DNA from: Hypericum androsaemum
Taxonomy: Eukaryota; Streptophyta; Magnoliopsida; Malpighiales; Hypericaceae
Assembly: GCA_963995505.1 (NCBI GenBank)
Contig: OZ023190.1
Span: 11,278,092-11,342,091 of the forward strand
DNA length: 64,000 nucleotides
Direction: 5' to 3'
Under the pieces are notes generated by a model. That model was given only the letters and a program-made list of their open reading frames with translations. It was not told the DNA's origin and searched no databases. The position numbers and the translations under genes were made by a program. Below, one piece after another: positions 11,241 through 24,800 of this stretch (positions are counted from its first letter, which is position 1; each line of letters begins with the position of its first letter).

Positions 11241-12904
11241 TATTTTTGGATTTTAGTGATATATATTAGAATATTTATATCCAATGTGGTAATGTAGTGA
11301 TTTGTTAGGATTTTCACCTGTGATTGTCCAAAAGTTAGATAAAAAAATTTTGAGAAATACTTTTTGAATTTGACTTCAAGAGATTTGAATGAGGAGAAAT
11401 TGTTATACCAGATAACTATCCAAACTTATCTCTCTCATGAAGAATTCTTTTATATGCGTAAAAAGGAATTTTACAGAGAGAATCTTTTACTAATACAAAA
11501 ATACATAGAGAACTCTAGGAGATTCTTGGTGCATTTAGACGGTGAAATCCAATCCCTTGCACGTGAGCAAGGATGAACCAGTGAAAGTATCGATCGATTC
11601 TGTGACATAACTCAGAAGAAGAACGATCTACGCTACAAAGAGGTAACTTTTTTTTCATTTAATGATTTGTTCGTTAAATAATTATGTTTCACTAATTGAG
11701 ATTATGCATGAAATCATCATTACTATCAGAGTCATAATGAGGTTTGTTCTGGTTATAAATCATTTTTGGTATAAAAAATTGTATGTGTAATTTTTCTGTC
11801 CCAAATCGGATGTTTAGAAACTGTTATGTGAAGAGTATCTACCGTCGTCCTTAAATGAAATAAGGCAAATAGTTCACGTATTGAACTGTACTTGCTGAAC
11901 CTATGCATGATTACACGAATCTGTACCCGTTTGAGCACTCAGGAAACTGTGGTATTGTTCTGAAATTGATGTGGACTGCGGGAACAAAGGGCTTCGTCTT
12001 ATGTGAACGCCTGAAAACCAGTGGGATTAATTTGTAATTATCCTCCAAAAACCCCCAATCGGAATGAATCCTAATTTTTCAATTGGGAGTTCTTCCCCAA
12101 ATCGATTCTACTATGTTCCGTACAACCAGAAGCAAGAAGTCGACTTCCAAAACCGAAAACGTGAGCACATTCCAGAGATGAGTCATCGACATCTGGTTAC
12201 TGGAAGATCGATCGATGTGGGTCCCGGATGAAAGTTCAGAGGCGGCTCTTCTTCGATGGCGGGTGACCCTGTCGGCGTCGGCGACGACCTTGCCAGCGGC
12301 GAGTCTCCTGGAGAAAGGAGATTGCAAATTTTTTTTCCGAAAAAAACCCTAACTTTTTTGGGCTAAATCTTAAAATGGGCTGATTTTGGGTAAACCCGGG
12401 TCTGTTAAAATTTTTCGAATTGGGTAGAGAATCATCTTTTTGGGTGGGCCAAATGGCTTTTAAGTTAAACTCGGGCCGGGGCCAATTTATAGGGAAAATA
12501 ATTTTTTCGGGTTTTCTTAAAAAGGAGGGATCCAGGCGAGGCCCGCCGCTCTGTCCCTAGACCCAGTCCATGGCCCGCCTTGACCAAATAGACCGAGTCA
12601 TTACGGGCCTCCCAACTTATAAGCGGACCTTAAGTCCTCAGCCCAAGTAAAGGGCCACTTGCAACCCGCCTTGGACCTTTATTTTAAAAATTTTCGGCCT
12701 TATTAAATGAATTTTTGGTTTATTCAATAAAATTACATTTTTTAAAAGGTTTGAAGGGAATCTTTTAAGTTGGTTTTAAAAATTAATATGATAATTTAAT
12801 AAAATAATAATGTTTTTGGATGAATTCTTAAAATATTTTTTCTATATTTTTTAAAGTTTGGATACTAAAAAAATAAAAATAACATGACCTAATGATCACA
12901 CAAT
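11241..12904. other. Intergenic DNA, nothing recognised
   Basis: Short open stretches at 11364-11576 (+) and 12079-12327 (-) show no recognisable domain. A GC-rich phrase with several GGGCC runs occurs at 12460-12680. No gene can be supported. Confidence 0.5.
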
Positions 12905-13680
12905 AAAACTTAACATTGTGAATACTCTTTATGCATTTCACCATCGTTATGATTAGACATTGTATTTTTTTATCTCTTTATGGGAATACTTAAGTGTGAG
13001 CCTAATTTACTTGCATTATGATGCATGTTCATAATGGCATATCGAACTCCACTCGTGCTTAACAGAACAAAGCGCTTTGAAAAAAATACGCAACATGTGT
13101 CGTGAGATATTGGAGCACTGTATCCACTGAGAAGAGCATAAAGATGATGTTGAAGTGCTTATTGAGCATATCATCAATGTTCACAAAGAGATGCAAGAAT
13201 ACGTCTGAGCTCGTGTTTATGGCCGCTGAAATTATATGCGTTTGATGTTCACCACTCTTCTGCCTCATATACATGGCACAACACATTAGTACATGCTTTG
13301 AGTTGTCTGATTATATATCTGTGTAGAAAGAGAATTTTGAAAGAAATTTCTCCAAAAATTCAATTAAAGTTACAAAGTGGGTGATTAATGCGTCGCTTCG
13401 ACAGAAGTGTTAGTAGAATTCTAGATTCTGATACCGAGAAGATCATTGATTCAATGCCAGTCAAGATCTTGTGGAGGAAGAAGATCATTTATGTATTTTA
13501 GGTCTTGTTTGAAGTTTTTAGTACTATGTGTTTAAGAACTTCAACTACTTCCATGGTTGTTTTGTTTTATTGAAGACAATTTGCGTTTGCAATTGAATAA
13601 ATTTGTTTGTTTAATTGTTCTTATTACTATGTGAAATATCCACCTGTTTTACTACGCTAAGAACTTAAAGTTTGAAATTA
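12905..13680 (+). repeat. Left arm of a large inverted repeat
   Basis: Reads as an imperfect reverse complement of 13735-14548. Shared landmarks include GAGATATTGGAGCACTGTAT, CATAAAGATGATGTTGAAGTG and GCCAGTCAAGATCTTGTGGA. By eye the arms agree at roughly four bases in five. Fragments such as KILWRKKI suggest an eroded coding source in this orientation, but no gene family was recognised. Confidence 0.85.
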
Positions 13681-13734
13681 ATTCTCGGACGGTGAAAAAA
13701 AAAATGCTCGTGACCTACTTCGAATTCAAGATTA

Positions 13735-14548
13735 ATTAAAAACTTTATATCTCTTAAAGTTTTTTGCGTAGTAAAACAAATGGATATTTAACATGGCAAT
13801 AAAAACAATTAAATAAACAACTTTATTCAATTGTAAACACAAATTGTCTTTAACAAAACAAAATAACCATGGAAATACTTGAAGTTCTTGAACACATAGT
13901 ACTAACAACTTCCAACAAGATCTGAAACTATTAAAGGATCTTCTTTCTCCACAAGATCTTGACTGGCACTGAATTAATGATCTACTGGGCATCAGAATAT
14001 GGGATTTTGCAAACCCTTCTACTGAAGCGATGTACTAATCGCCCACTTTGCAATTTCAATAGAATTTTGGGAGAAATTTCTTTCGAAATTTCCTTTACTC
14101 CCACATGCATAATCATGCACTTCAAAGCATCCTTATATGCTGTGCCATGTATATGAGGAAAAATAACTTCAATATCTTAAGCTATCACCACTGTGGCTAG
14201 AAGATCGACGAACATCGAACACCTATAATTTTTGCAGCCATAACCACGAGTCCAGACACATTCTCGCATCTCTTAGTGAACAGAGATGATATGTTCAGTA
14301 AGCACTTCAACATCATCTTTATGCTCCTCCCAGCTAATACAGTGCTCCAATATCTCGCAGCGCATGTTGCATAATTTTGTAAAATGTTCTGGCCTATTAA
14401 ACACGAGTGGAGTTCTATATGCTATTATAAACCTGCATCATAATGCAAGTAAATTGTGTTAACACGTGAGTATTCTCAAAAAGAGATTAAAAAACACAAA
14501 TTTTAATCATAACGATGACAATGTGTAAATAGTATTCACAATTTTAGG
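13735..14548 (-). repeat. Right arm of the large inverted repeat
   Basis: Inverted partner of 12905-13680, separated by a spacer of about 55 bp. It is slightly longer because of small insertions, for example near 14160-14190. A transcript crossing both arms could fold into a hairpin of about 0.8 kb. Confidence 0.85.
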
Positions 14549-15822
14549 CTTTTGCAATAATCTGGCTATCATACTTACAGACATCAAATTGGTAATCTGT
14601 GATAGATCGATTGCTTTATTTTGGAACGACCACTGGTTACCCAATTCTAATGCTTTAAGTAATGAGGCAACCTTTCCTATACACGAAGACAAAGGGATGG
14701 AAAGTCATGGATGTAGTTTCTATGGAAGGAGAGTGGAATTTGGGCTTTTTTGGCATTTACTAACGTCAGATTGTCTTCATGCCATTGCAGGCATACTATC
14801 GTCCAGAGTTGAACGAAGTGCATATAGGATGACTTGGTGATACTTTCCTGATGGTGCATTCATAACCAAATCTGCATACGATTTGCTCTAGGAATAAGCG
14901 GCACAAGAAAACCCTGAGCTATGGTCAAACAGTTGGGCTTGGCAAGGCTCCCAAAGAAGTGAGGAACTATGAATTCTGTGAGGAGGGTAAGAAACAACCA
15001 TCTAATGCATTTTCTTTCCTGTGCAACAGGATAAAAGAACTAAAAGAAGCCAACGACTCAACCTCAAGTATAGGGTGTATACCAAAGAGAAGGGGAGACG
15101 CTGGTAGGTTGGTCCCTACCAAGACATGGATGGTTGAAACTCAATGTGGGTGGTGTGAGGAGAACGTCCACTAATACGGCAGCAACATGAGGCCTACTTA
15201 GAGACGAGAAATGATCATGTGTAAGTGGCTTCACAACAAACTTGGGGAGATGCTCAAGCATAGAGGTGGAGCTGACAACTTGCCTAGTGATTGGGAGTTC
15301 AAAAGCTTGTACTCGAAGTTGATTCCAAGATAGTTGCAGAGTAACTATTGAATCCAGGACAGATCAAGACCTACTGCTCTTCACTCCTTATTGATATTAG
15401 GGAGCTTTTAAGCTAACAATTCCAGGTGATGGTCCAACATATCTATTGTGAAGCCAACTCTTATGCGGATTGGTTAGCAAATTTGGGGTTTACGGTACCT
15501 ATTGGTACATAGTATTTTTGTAATCCAACTATACGGATAGGCTCTCTCATACTTTGGGATATTAGCGATTGAGCATTTCCTAGTTTTATTGTAACTAGTA
15601 GTGACAATAGTATGGAATCTGATATAGCGATGATAACGTCAAAGCAAGGGTCCTACACTGCAGAAGTGCATTTTCCTTCTTGTAGATTTTTTCTACCGGG
15701 TTTTACCGAGAGAGTGTTTTTTTTAGGCCGGCAGTCGTAACTTCGAAAGAGAGAATTTTACTCTAACTAAGATGTAATTTTCCATAATAATATATGGCTT
15801 GCTCCTCCATTTCCACCAAAAA
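14549..15822 (+). mobile_element. 5'-truncated L1-type LINE (RT zinc-binding and RNase H end)
   Basis: Forward frames read as the C-terminal part of a plant LINE ORF2. The segment 14589-14890 matches the zinc-binding region after the reverse transcriptase (FWNDHWL, then FITKSAYDLL). The segment 15120-15490 matches the C-terminal RNase H domain (KLNV-like, DSKIVAE, YCEANSYADWLANLG). Several stops and frame changes make it non-functional. It ends near a short A run at 15815-15822. The RT catalytic domain and everything before it are missing. Confidence 0.75.
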
Positions 15823-16024
15823 AATGTTACAAATGTTTCAAGTTACAATTTAAGCTGACAAGATTTTGAGGATAAATATAGGATGTTGCAATGAAGTACT
15901 AAATAGGCCAATTTCAATTACATCATATAAATTATGAATTTTTGAATAAATACATGGTACAAAATGACCTCGTAAAAATTCAGTCTTAACTACCGTTGAC
16001 GTGGAAGGAAGATGCACGAATCAT

Positions 16025-16245
16025 CTCATTCTAATTGAACCTAGAGAATAAACCAAAAGCAGGATTGATTGTGGTGAAGCCTCCATCGAGCGACATGTTA
16101 TGTCCACTGATCTACTTGGCTTCCCAAGTAAACGGTAGCCTCAGCGACATCATCTTCAGTGAGCTTCACGCCTTCCAGGTTAGAGTAGACACCTCGTATG
16201 GCTTCCTCATCTAGCTTAAAGAAGTCTACGCACCCTTGGGTTGGA
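16025..16245 (-). pseudogene. Short-chain dehydrogenase 3' fragment, copy 1
   Basis: The minus strand encodes LEGVKLTEDDVAEATVYLGS and, after a frameshift near 16110, GHNMSLDGGFTT. These are the C-terminal landmarks of plant short-chain dehydrogenases of the secoisolariciresinol dehydrogenase-like group. The Rossmann fold, the YxxxK active site and the 5' exons are absent. It is the partner of a longer fragment at 33920-34316. It abuts a copia fragment at about 16250-16400. Confidence 0.8.
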
Positions 16246-16399
16246 ATGAAATAAAGAGATAAGCAGCCCACCAGGTGCCTTAGCCTCACCTCTACTCCGC
16301 TTCGTCTTCACTCGACCCATCTTTGATCCGGTTGATTCCTCGAGCATCCCCAAGCACTGAATCACATCGATCAACTCCCGAATAATTTCTCAGACTCCA

Positions 16400-17336
16400 T
16401 CCCCAATAATCTCCCACCTGGAGACTGAGCTCAACTCTTGTCAAAGTTCATTTGATGATCTCCTCTTCACTCCTTCTCCACTTGGTACGCCAGGTCTCTT
16501 CTCTAGTTCACTAGACCACACCATCTCTTTGCTAGCTTTCGTCACCGCCACGTACTCACTTTCTGCGATTGACAACGCCACCACTTTTTGCAACCTCGAG
16601 GCCCAAGATATCCCTATCCCTCCCAGCATAAAGACATAACCACTTGTGCTCCTCTTCTCATCATGGTCATTGGACCCAAGTTTGCATCACAATAACCTAG
16701 GAGTTTCACATCTTTGCCTTCAAAGCAAAGGCACTTCTTAGTAGTACCTCTCAAGTAGCCTAGGATCCACTTTACTACGACCCAATATTGCTCACTCGGA
16801 TTGCTCATGAACTTGCTCACTACTCCTACCATATGTGCTATGTCTGGCCTCGTACAAACTATATCATACATCAAGCTACCCACCGCTGATTCATAGGGAG
16901 TCTTCTCCATTTGAGCCTTCTCCGCCTCACTCTTAGGAGAATTCTTCTTAGACAGCTTAAAGTGACCACCTAAAGGAGTCAAATTGGGATTGGATTTTTG
17001 CATGTTGAACCTCTTCAACACCTTCTCAATGTACTCGGCCTATGAGAGAAACAACTTCCCCTTCGCCTTATTCCTCTCAATCCTCATCCCAAGGATTTTC
17101 TTAGCCTCCCCCAAGTCCTTCATGGAAAATATCTCGGATAACTGCTTCTTCACCTGCTCACCTCTCAAGCACTTGATCCCGCTATCAACATATCATCAAC
17201 ATACAACATAAGAATGATGTAGCTTCTTTCAAAGCTCTTGTAGTAGCAACAGTGGTCCGCTTCACACTGCATGAACTCTATCTCGTGCATGAACCCATTA
17301 AACTTTTTGTACCACTGTCTCAGAGCTTGTTTCAAC
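16400..17336 (-). mobile_element. Ty1/copia 3' half (RT to RNase H), degenerate
   Basis: On the minus strand the text starts at LKQALRQWYKKF, continues through the RT active site YVDDMLIAG (about 17175-17200) and the post-RT region GSLMYDIVCTRPDIAHMVG. RNase H reads LSIAESEYVA near 16560, then breaks off after about ten more residues. A purine tract GGTGGGAGAT lies near 16420. Several frameshifts are present. The upstream half of copia pol is missing here; a complementary 5' half, in the opposite orientation, sits at 38700-41440. Confidence 0.85.
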
Positions 17337-18019
17337 CGGGTAGGATCAAGAATCCATGAGTCAAAGAAGGGATTCTTTTGGACATCTCCTCTTTTGAAAG
17401 AGCTCTGGTCGGCCAAAACCCTAGATGGGTATGCCCAATCTTAGGTTAGGGCTGATTGGTACCAGCCCGATCCCGGTTGGACATTGTTAGCCCCCATCCT
17501 AGAAGACTCATATTATCCTAAGTAGTTCACTCCATATGTCCACATCTCTATGTAAGAAGTTATTTGGTACGGGGGATACAAAGGAGTTTCAGGTAGTTGA
17601 CCATAATCGAACACACCCAGCAATGGCGAAGTCGTGGTGAAATGCCTATGACCGTCTATAGTTGCATGAAGGTTGGTTGGATGGGCACCACTTCTTCTGC
17701 ACGCCTAACAACAGACTCCTCATAGCGTCTGTTAGACTCCTCATAGCACTTTTGAGGGATGAAGGCGGCATATGTCTCCATCAGGATGATGGGTCTATAG
17801 AACTCTTCGTAGCTCTTTTGAGCAACATATGAGGCATAGGACTACATCAGGATGATGTTTGTCTTAGTCGGCTCTTTGAAGGAAGCCTTGGTAGATGAGT
17901 TTCTCCTTGCGTTCAACTGAGAAGCGAAAGATGTTTGCTCCTTAGAGGGAATCGGTGCAACAAAGTTATTGGTTGTCTTGGTTGAGCGAAGGTAAGACCG
18001 CCTTCTCAGATGCCCTTCT
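17337..18019 (-). mobile_element. Gypsy-B internal region, 5' part (inferred)
   Basis: This minus-strand stretch lies directly downstream of LTR-B and ends abruptly in copia RT sequence near 17336. No pol domain is present. A broken reading (SPLLGVFDYGQLPETP) may be part of gag or a 5' leader. It is assigned to gypsy-B only from its position next to the LTR. Confidence 0.45.
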
Positions 18020-19774
18020 TATTGCGGGGAATAGAGAACAAGAACCTGAGATGGATCCGGAGTGATCATCCCAAGGTCGGTCAAACTTATACGAAGACTA
18101 GGTTACGCTAAGCTACGGGCTACATAAAGGAAAAGCAACAAGTAATAGTGTTGTGTTATGGATGATCTCTTCCCTCGCCTGAGCCCTCTTTATATAGGGA
18201 GCTCCGTCCTAGCTTCGTCCTCAAGAATACGAACATTCCTCTAAACTCTTTCCAAATCAGCCCGACCTCGTAAAGGAAAATGACCGAGATCACTTCCAAA
18301 ATAGGAGCAAAATCATCCTTCCCACGAAATCACCTTCTATATATATCCGCCTTCTTCATGTGGCCGTCTTCCCTATATGACCACTTTCCAATACAAGAAC
18401 GACGCATCCTTAAAATAGGTATGTCTAGGCCGTGGTGAGCAAGCAATCCCGGACCAAAACAACGACTTCCCAAATAATGAAAGATTTGTCCCAACTTAGG
18501 AAAAACCCAAGATCGTTACCTCATGCCAAAAATCTAGCCTTAATATAAGAAACTTTGTCCGGACTTCATGTGCCCGATCACCATGACCTCGGCCCAAGCC
18601 TAATTTTGGCTTCACCTTGGCCCAAGCCCAATTTTTGCATCCTGGTGCGAATCCCTTTGGCGCCCCGACAAAGATTCTCTATGACGCCCTGGCACGGATT
18701 TCTTCATCCTAACGATGAAGGCCTCGTCCTTGCGATGAAGGCCTCATCCTCGCGATAAAGTCATCATCGGTCGAATATATGCCATGGCATCATTTTGGAC
18801 ACTGGGGAGGGAACTTTGGACTCCCTGGCATCCCAATGATGTCATCGTCCTTGTATCTCATCCCTACAACGTCGTATTCATCCCTGTTTTGCATCCCAAC
18901 AATGTCATCGTCGTCCTTGCATCCCCACTTGACGATCATGTGCATCATTTTCTTTTGGGAAGTAACACCTCGTCGTAGTCACAATGATCATAAGCCATGC
19001 CAAATTAGACAAACCTCGGGCCATAACATTTTTCCCTTCAACCTCTCGTTCGGACGGTCATGAATCATTCACTAGTATGGGCTTTCCTCGTATTAGCTAA
19101 GAAGGCATCGTCCTGACGACCAATTGACACCCATTCCTAACTTTAAGTATGTTCGTGCGTTGGTCGTAAGTACTACGGTTGTCCGTGCGATGATCGTCTG
19201 TGCGACGATGACATGGCCCAGATACCTTTGGCGAGGTGACAACCACATGGTTGAGACACTCTTGGCGTCGACATGGCTCAGACACCCTTGGCAAGGCGAC
19301 GACGTCATGCTCTAGATGCGCTTGGCAGTGCGACAATGACATGCACCAAATGCCCTTGGCGAGGTGACGACAACATGATCAAGACACCCTTGACAAGGCA
19401 ACGACGACTTGGTCCGGACACCCTTGACAAGGCGACGATGACATAGTCGAGACACACTTGACAAGGCGACGTCGACATGGCCCAGACACCCTTGGCAAGG
19501 CGACGATGACATGGTTTAGACGTCCTTGGCGGGGCGACGATGACATGTTCCAAATGCCATTGGCGAGGTGACACTGACATGGTCTAGATGCCCTTGGCTG
19601 GGCAACGCCGAGATGCACCTTGATCTAGGCCTCTCCTTTAAGGTCGTGGGACCATTCATAAATTTTGTGCTAGGCGTCGCACTTACGGGCGTAAGCATGG
19701 AACAAAATCTCGCCTTCATCGACGTGGACCTCATGCTGAGCGTCACCTTTTAGACATGAAATATTTGCACTCCA
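18020..19774 (-). repeat. LTR-B, copy 1
   Basis: An inverted, diverged copy of 41818-43620. It starts (minus strand) TGGAGTGCAAATATTTCATG at 19774 and ends near a CCCCGCAATA at 18020. A TATATA box lies near 18190 on the minus strand. No polypurine tract precedes it, which fits a 5' LTR rather than a 3' LTR. The duplicated structure, TATA box position and TG..CA-like ends support the LTR call; its gypsy nature is inferred. Confidence 0.75.
19185..19625. repeat. 34-bp minisatellite inside LTR-B copy 1
   Basis: About 12-13 imperfect copies of a 34-bp unit containing ACCCTTGGCAAGGCGACGA and GACATGG. It keeps three minus frames open by chance, so these ORFs are not genes. Confidence 0.9.
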
Positions 19775-20004
19775 AAAAAAAATGGACAAGATAACAGGAC
19801 CTTGCCAGGTGTAGCACCATCGAAACCTCGGACCATGAAGCTCAAGGTTACCTCCCCGCGAAATACGTCGAGTCCATCATTACGATGTTTGTCACCATCT
19901 CCGCTCCGTCTTCTTCTCTTCGATCCAATCATTTCGTTCCCACCAACATGACCACCAATTTTTGTGAGGTAAACTAAAGGTTCTAACGGCATGGTTCTTA
20001 AGAT
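19775..20004 (-). mobile_element. Copia-A internal region, 5' start (inferred)
   Basis: A 230-bp piece between LTR-A and LTR-B. On the minus strand it begins just after LTR-A and gives an 80-codon open stretch (19750-19992) with no recognised domain. The expected TGGTATCAGAGC primer site is not visible, so it is assigned only by position. Confidence 0.4.
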
Positions 20005-20542
20005 TGTTGAAAAATTTGGTGGAAGAGAACAAAAAATTGATCTGAGTTGCGTAGGAGACGTTGTCCTTAAGAATTATTTCACCGGTAGATGTAGTTCTGC
20101 AGAATTAAACAGACCTTTCCGAGTTTGTATGAACACGGGCAATTAATAATCTAACAAGAACATGGCATAGACACTCGAAATCGAAAAATGGAGCAATAGG
20201 TCTCACCAAAAATGGTTAGATAGTCAATAACAATAGAAGGATAACCTTCTTATATAGCAAATATCTAAAGGACAAAATAAATATGGATATTTACATAATT
20301 TAATTGTGTAACATATGATTTAATTTATACAATAAACTTGGAATGTCATAAATTTTGAAATAAATGATGAATGTTACAAAACTTAAAAATAATGAATGAT
20401 TTTTCTCAAATAAATATCCATTTTAATTTGGATTGTTACAATTTTATAACATCTAACATTAATCACCCAAATCTTCTATGCCCATTAATATTTCCTTTGA
20501 ATTATCATTTTGCTCACTTACATTTGCTCCATTTTGCCAACA
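20005..20542 (-). repeat. LTR-A, copy 1 (likely 5' LTR of copia-A)
   Basis: A 538-bp TG..CA unit: on the minus strand it starts TGTTGGCAAAATGGAGC and ends TTTTTCAACA. It is an inverted, diverged copy of the split LTR at 50496-50980 plus 53931-53980. The outer flank on the minus strand is AAAAA, matching the outer flank of the other copy at 53981-53985. Confidence 0.8.
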
Positions 20543-21364
20543 TTTTTTGCAAGTAAAACAAAAAAAAGGTAAACGCGGGTATACTATCTTTAATTTTTTG
20601 ATTTATATCACCCGATATCCAACTCGATAATTCAAATTTGAGACAGATAAAATTTTTAAAAGGTGATAAAAAATTTAATAATTATTTGACATTGTTGCCT
20701 TCTTAAAGACTCAAACTTGTGCACTCATTAATGTAGGCTAATCTTTAATTGTGATATGATACTAACATATAATTTACTGCTATTGGCGATTTGCAGCGCA
20801 TCTTAAACGGATTTGGATTCAGGGGGGACTACATAAAAACTGTCCCCATGGTATGGACTAAATATAGGCCTTTAGATTTGATAAAAATTAAAATTTAAGC
20901 GATCTAACGGTTCAAATCCTTTAGAGGGTATTTTAGTCCAGCTTTAAAATTTACAACTAGGTTTCACTACTCCCCCTTCCCGTGAATTGCTGCTGCCAAT
21001 TACCTACCCAATTAATTTCAATTAATCGACTTTAGATCTAAATAACCCTAAAATCACTTTGCCGCCATCTATTCAATCTTCAAGGAGAAGGGGACCGCTC
21101 GACCGTTTGTTGAGTGTCGAAGAGGTCCGCTTTGACGCTCGTGCCCCCGCAAGGTGAGCCGTTCGCACCCCCAACGGTGTCTCTTCCGTCGTCCCCTTCC
21201 ACGTTTGCCTTCTCTGTCACTGCCTCCCACCAGTGTTTCTTCCACCGTCCACGGTTCGGTCAATTTAAGGATAAACCCTACCCCTTCTTCTGTTTCGGTC
21301 TCGCCGCTCGCCGTTTGTTGAGTGTCAAAGAGGTCTGCTTTGACATAGAAGATATAATCTAAGA

Positions 21365-21830
21365 TGTAATCCAATATCATAAATGTAATAAACCAATATC
21401 ATATAAGATATAATCTAATATCATAGAAGAACGGTAACCAATATAAAAGAAGAAGGAAACCAATATCAAAGAACAAAGAAACTAGTATCGAAGAAGTAAG
21501 TAACCAATATTGAAGAGCAAAGAAACCAGTATCGAAGAAGTAAGTAACCAATATCGAAGAAAAAAGAAACCAGTATCGAAGAAGTAAGTAACCAATATCA
21601 AAGAAGAAGGAAACCAATATGGAAGAAGTAGGAAACCAATATCAAAGAAGAAGAAAACCAGTACATATGAGGGTGGAATCTAGTTTCCAAAAAGAAGGAA
21701 ACCATTTTCCTATATGAAGTAATCCAATATCATAAATGTATTAAACCAATATCATATAAGATATAATCTAATATCATAGAGGAAGTTTCACCAATATCAT
21801 AGGTGATGGAAACCAATATCGGTCAAGTGT
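21365..21830. repeat. AACCAATATC array, downstream of the FAR1 gene
   Basis: About twenty copies of AACCAATATC or one-base variants, spaced mostly 20-24 bp apart, with intervening AAGAAGTAAGT-like text. Each copy contains a CCAAT box. Confidence 0.9.
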
Positions 21831-21889
21831 TTGATTGGAGTCTACGCACAAATAAATCATTGGTACAGTGGTTGATTCAAGTCTATGTC

Positions 21890-24800
21890 CTAAATGGCAT
21901 TGGTCTCGTGTGTTGTCTCATGGTTTGAGCCATTGCCTGCACTGTCATTTTGCTTTTGTCTTTTCTTCTCGTACTTGGCCTTTGCTATTTTCCGTCCGAT
22001 CTCATTTTTGCTTCTCAACCTCTTTCTCGACTTCCTTGGATTCTCGCGTTTCTTTATTGTTTGACCCGAGGGTTTAGATGTTGGCTGGACATCGCCCGGT
22101 TGTGCTTCTGGTGTTGGTGTACCTTCATACGAAAATATTTTAGTATTAAGATATAAAATTACACACGAACGAATAAGCATAACTTTAACTTTGTATGATT
22201 AATGATGTAAATGTTTTAGATGCTTACCTTGGATGCTGCAATGTGAGAATTGCTGAATCATACTATCCACATTTTCGTCAACAATTTTGACAGCATCTGG
22301 ATCCATAGAAATAAGGGCTGCCAAATGATTCATCTTATGTGTTAAATACTGGTAGGATTGGGCATAGTTATCTTCCGGCATTGTCTTGTCCTTGCTTATT
22401 CGCCCTTTTTGTCCACCGTTTCATCACATAATGCTTTGGTAATATTCTTAATTCATCATTATTAGCGAAGCCGCTCAAAGTCTCCATGACTTTCAAAATG
22501 TGCCGGCAGATTAATCCAAGACTTTCATACAGCCGGCATGAACATGTTAGCAGCATTTTGGTCTTTTGAATCACCACCAATCTTTCATCAATATTAATTA
22601 AATTGGCGGTACGCTTGAAGACACGGTAGTTGCATGATCCGTCTGCAACATGGTAAATAATTAAATGATATTGGTATGCATGTCGCATGATATTGGTGAA
22701 ACTGTGTATAAGCTATTGCATATATGTGATAGAAATTGGTATATGAGTGTAAAAAATTTGTTACCTGACAGGGGGCTACCATCCAATACTTGTTCAAACT
22801 GGTACCGACGAGATTCTTCATATTCCTCCTGGAACTTCTCAAACATTTTATGAGTGTACACCTTAGCTGACGTAACCAATGAACTGCTTTTGTGTCTATT
22901 GTTGGGCAACTTAGTTTTGGCTTCAAAATCTGCCATTCTCTCTGCGCACCTTCTACTATTAACCATGTTGTTGAAATGCGTAAAGAATTCAATGAGGTTG
23001 CAGTCAGATTGCAAGTATCCGCGTACATTACTGTTGCAAGATTCAATAAGGTGTGTGGTAACCATGCCAGCAGTGAAATGTTCTCTAACCCACACTGACG
23101 ACCATTGTGTTCGAAAACGATGTATATAATTCATCCATTGGTGCCCTACTGGTGGAAAACACTCCTGAATCATCTTATTCCAGAAATAATCAAATTCTTC
23201 TTCATCGTCAGCTTCATTTATCAGATAATTGAATGCTTTTAACACCTCACTTGTGCACAGATGACTTAAATTCTTCTTCGCATTTTCTAGTATGTGCCAG
23301 GTGCATAGTGCGTGGTATGTACCTGGTAGTTCGATACTTATGGCCTTAGCAATTGCTTGGTCTTGGTCTGTGAATATTGTCTCGGGGGCTTTGTTATCCA
23401 TGCAATTCAAGAATGTTTGAAACAACCACTGAAAAGATTCTGTTGTCTCATCGAACAGAAGAGCTGCTCCGAAGATGCAGGTCATCCGGTGGTGATTGAA
23501 TCCCGCAAAAAGAGCTGCACAACAAAATAACAATAATTAATTCAATGCAGAACTAGGGCTTTATACCGATAATAATTATGCCGTATAATAATATATATGA
23601 GAATCAACGTCATTTACCTAATGGGCGATAGTTTTTATTTGTTCTGTACGTGGTATCAAAACCAATTGAATCACCAAAGATATTGTAGTCCATCCGCATC
23701 CTTTTGTCGGCCCAAAATATATTCGCTATCTGCTCGTCACTGTCAACTTCAATTTCATAAAAGAAGGATGGATTCTTATATGCCTCTTTTCTGAAATATT
23801 CTAGCAACGCTGTAGCTTCGCCCATTTTCATCGTCTTTTGCCGTCGTGTGCCCAGATGGTTCTTCAGATCTATAGGAAGAAAACCAAGATTTTCCACACC
23901 TCCAGCTACCATTGCCATTACCTCATAAGAAGCCCTATTCTTAATGCCAGCATCATTGTGCATTCTAGCAATCTGTTCTTGCATTAGATTCATCTTTCTG
24001 TTTGATCTTAGCATGTAAGCTAACTCTCCACCGAGGAGATCATGGTTGTGTTGTACATACCATTCATTTATGAAATAGGCTGACTTCTCAGGTGATAAGT
24101 GGAATGTGATCATTGCTTTGCAACTCGTTCTTTCCTCTCTTCGTTCATATGGCCGCGTGCCAGGCTCTTTATGATCCTTACCCCGCTTACGAACACCCTC
24201 CTTATTGCAGAGATATCTTATATACTAAATTTCTGCAGTCTTTTCACCGTTGATTGTCTTTGGTTTTTGATAATCTTTCCTCACGCTAAATCCTTTTCTG
24301 TGTGCATAATAGAGGTAGAAGTTCAGTGTCTCGTCCACATTTGGAAATTGCATTTTTTCCCACCATTCTTTTTTCTCCATTTCCTCAGCTGTTTCACCTG
24401 CATACATCGAATCCAATTTCAAAATAGAAGAGAACCAATATAAGAGGAGGACGCTTCCAGTACATAAGTTGGCGAAAACCAATATGGCATAAGAAGAAAA
24501 CCAATATTGAATAAAATGGAATCCAATTTCACACAAGGGGAAAACCAATACTATGATAGCAATAAACGAATAACATAGAAGGAAGGAAACTAATATCGGA
24601 AAAGATGAAAAACAAAAGCAAATAAGAAGCAAACCAATAACAGATTAATTACAAGGAAACAGATATCGTTGGGGATGGAAACTAATATATGAAACCAATA
24701 ACATTTAATCAATTAACCAATTTCGTAGAAGCCATTAGGCCATAACATGCAAGTTGGAAACCAATATGGAGAAACCAATATAGGTATGCTAAAATTTTAT

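Noticed and set aside
19097..19746. Several overlapping minus ORFs of 66-91 codons
   Set aside because: They are phases of the 34-bp minisatellite in LTR-B; the same happens at 42067-42538.
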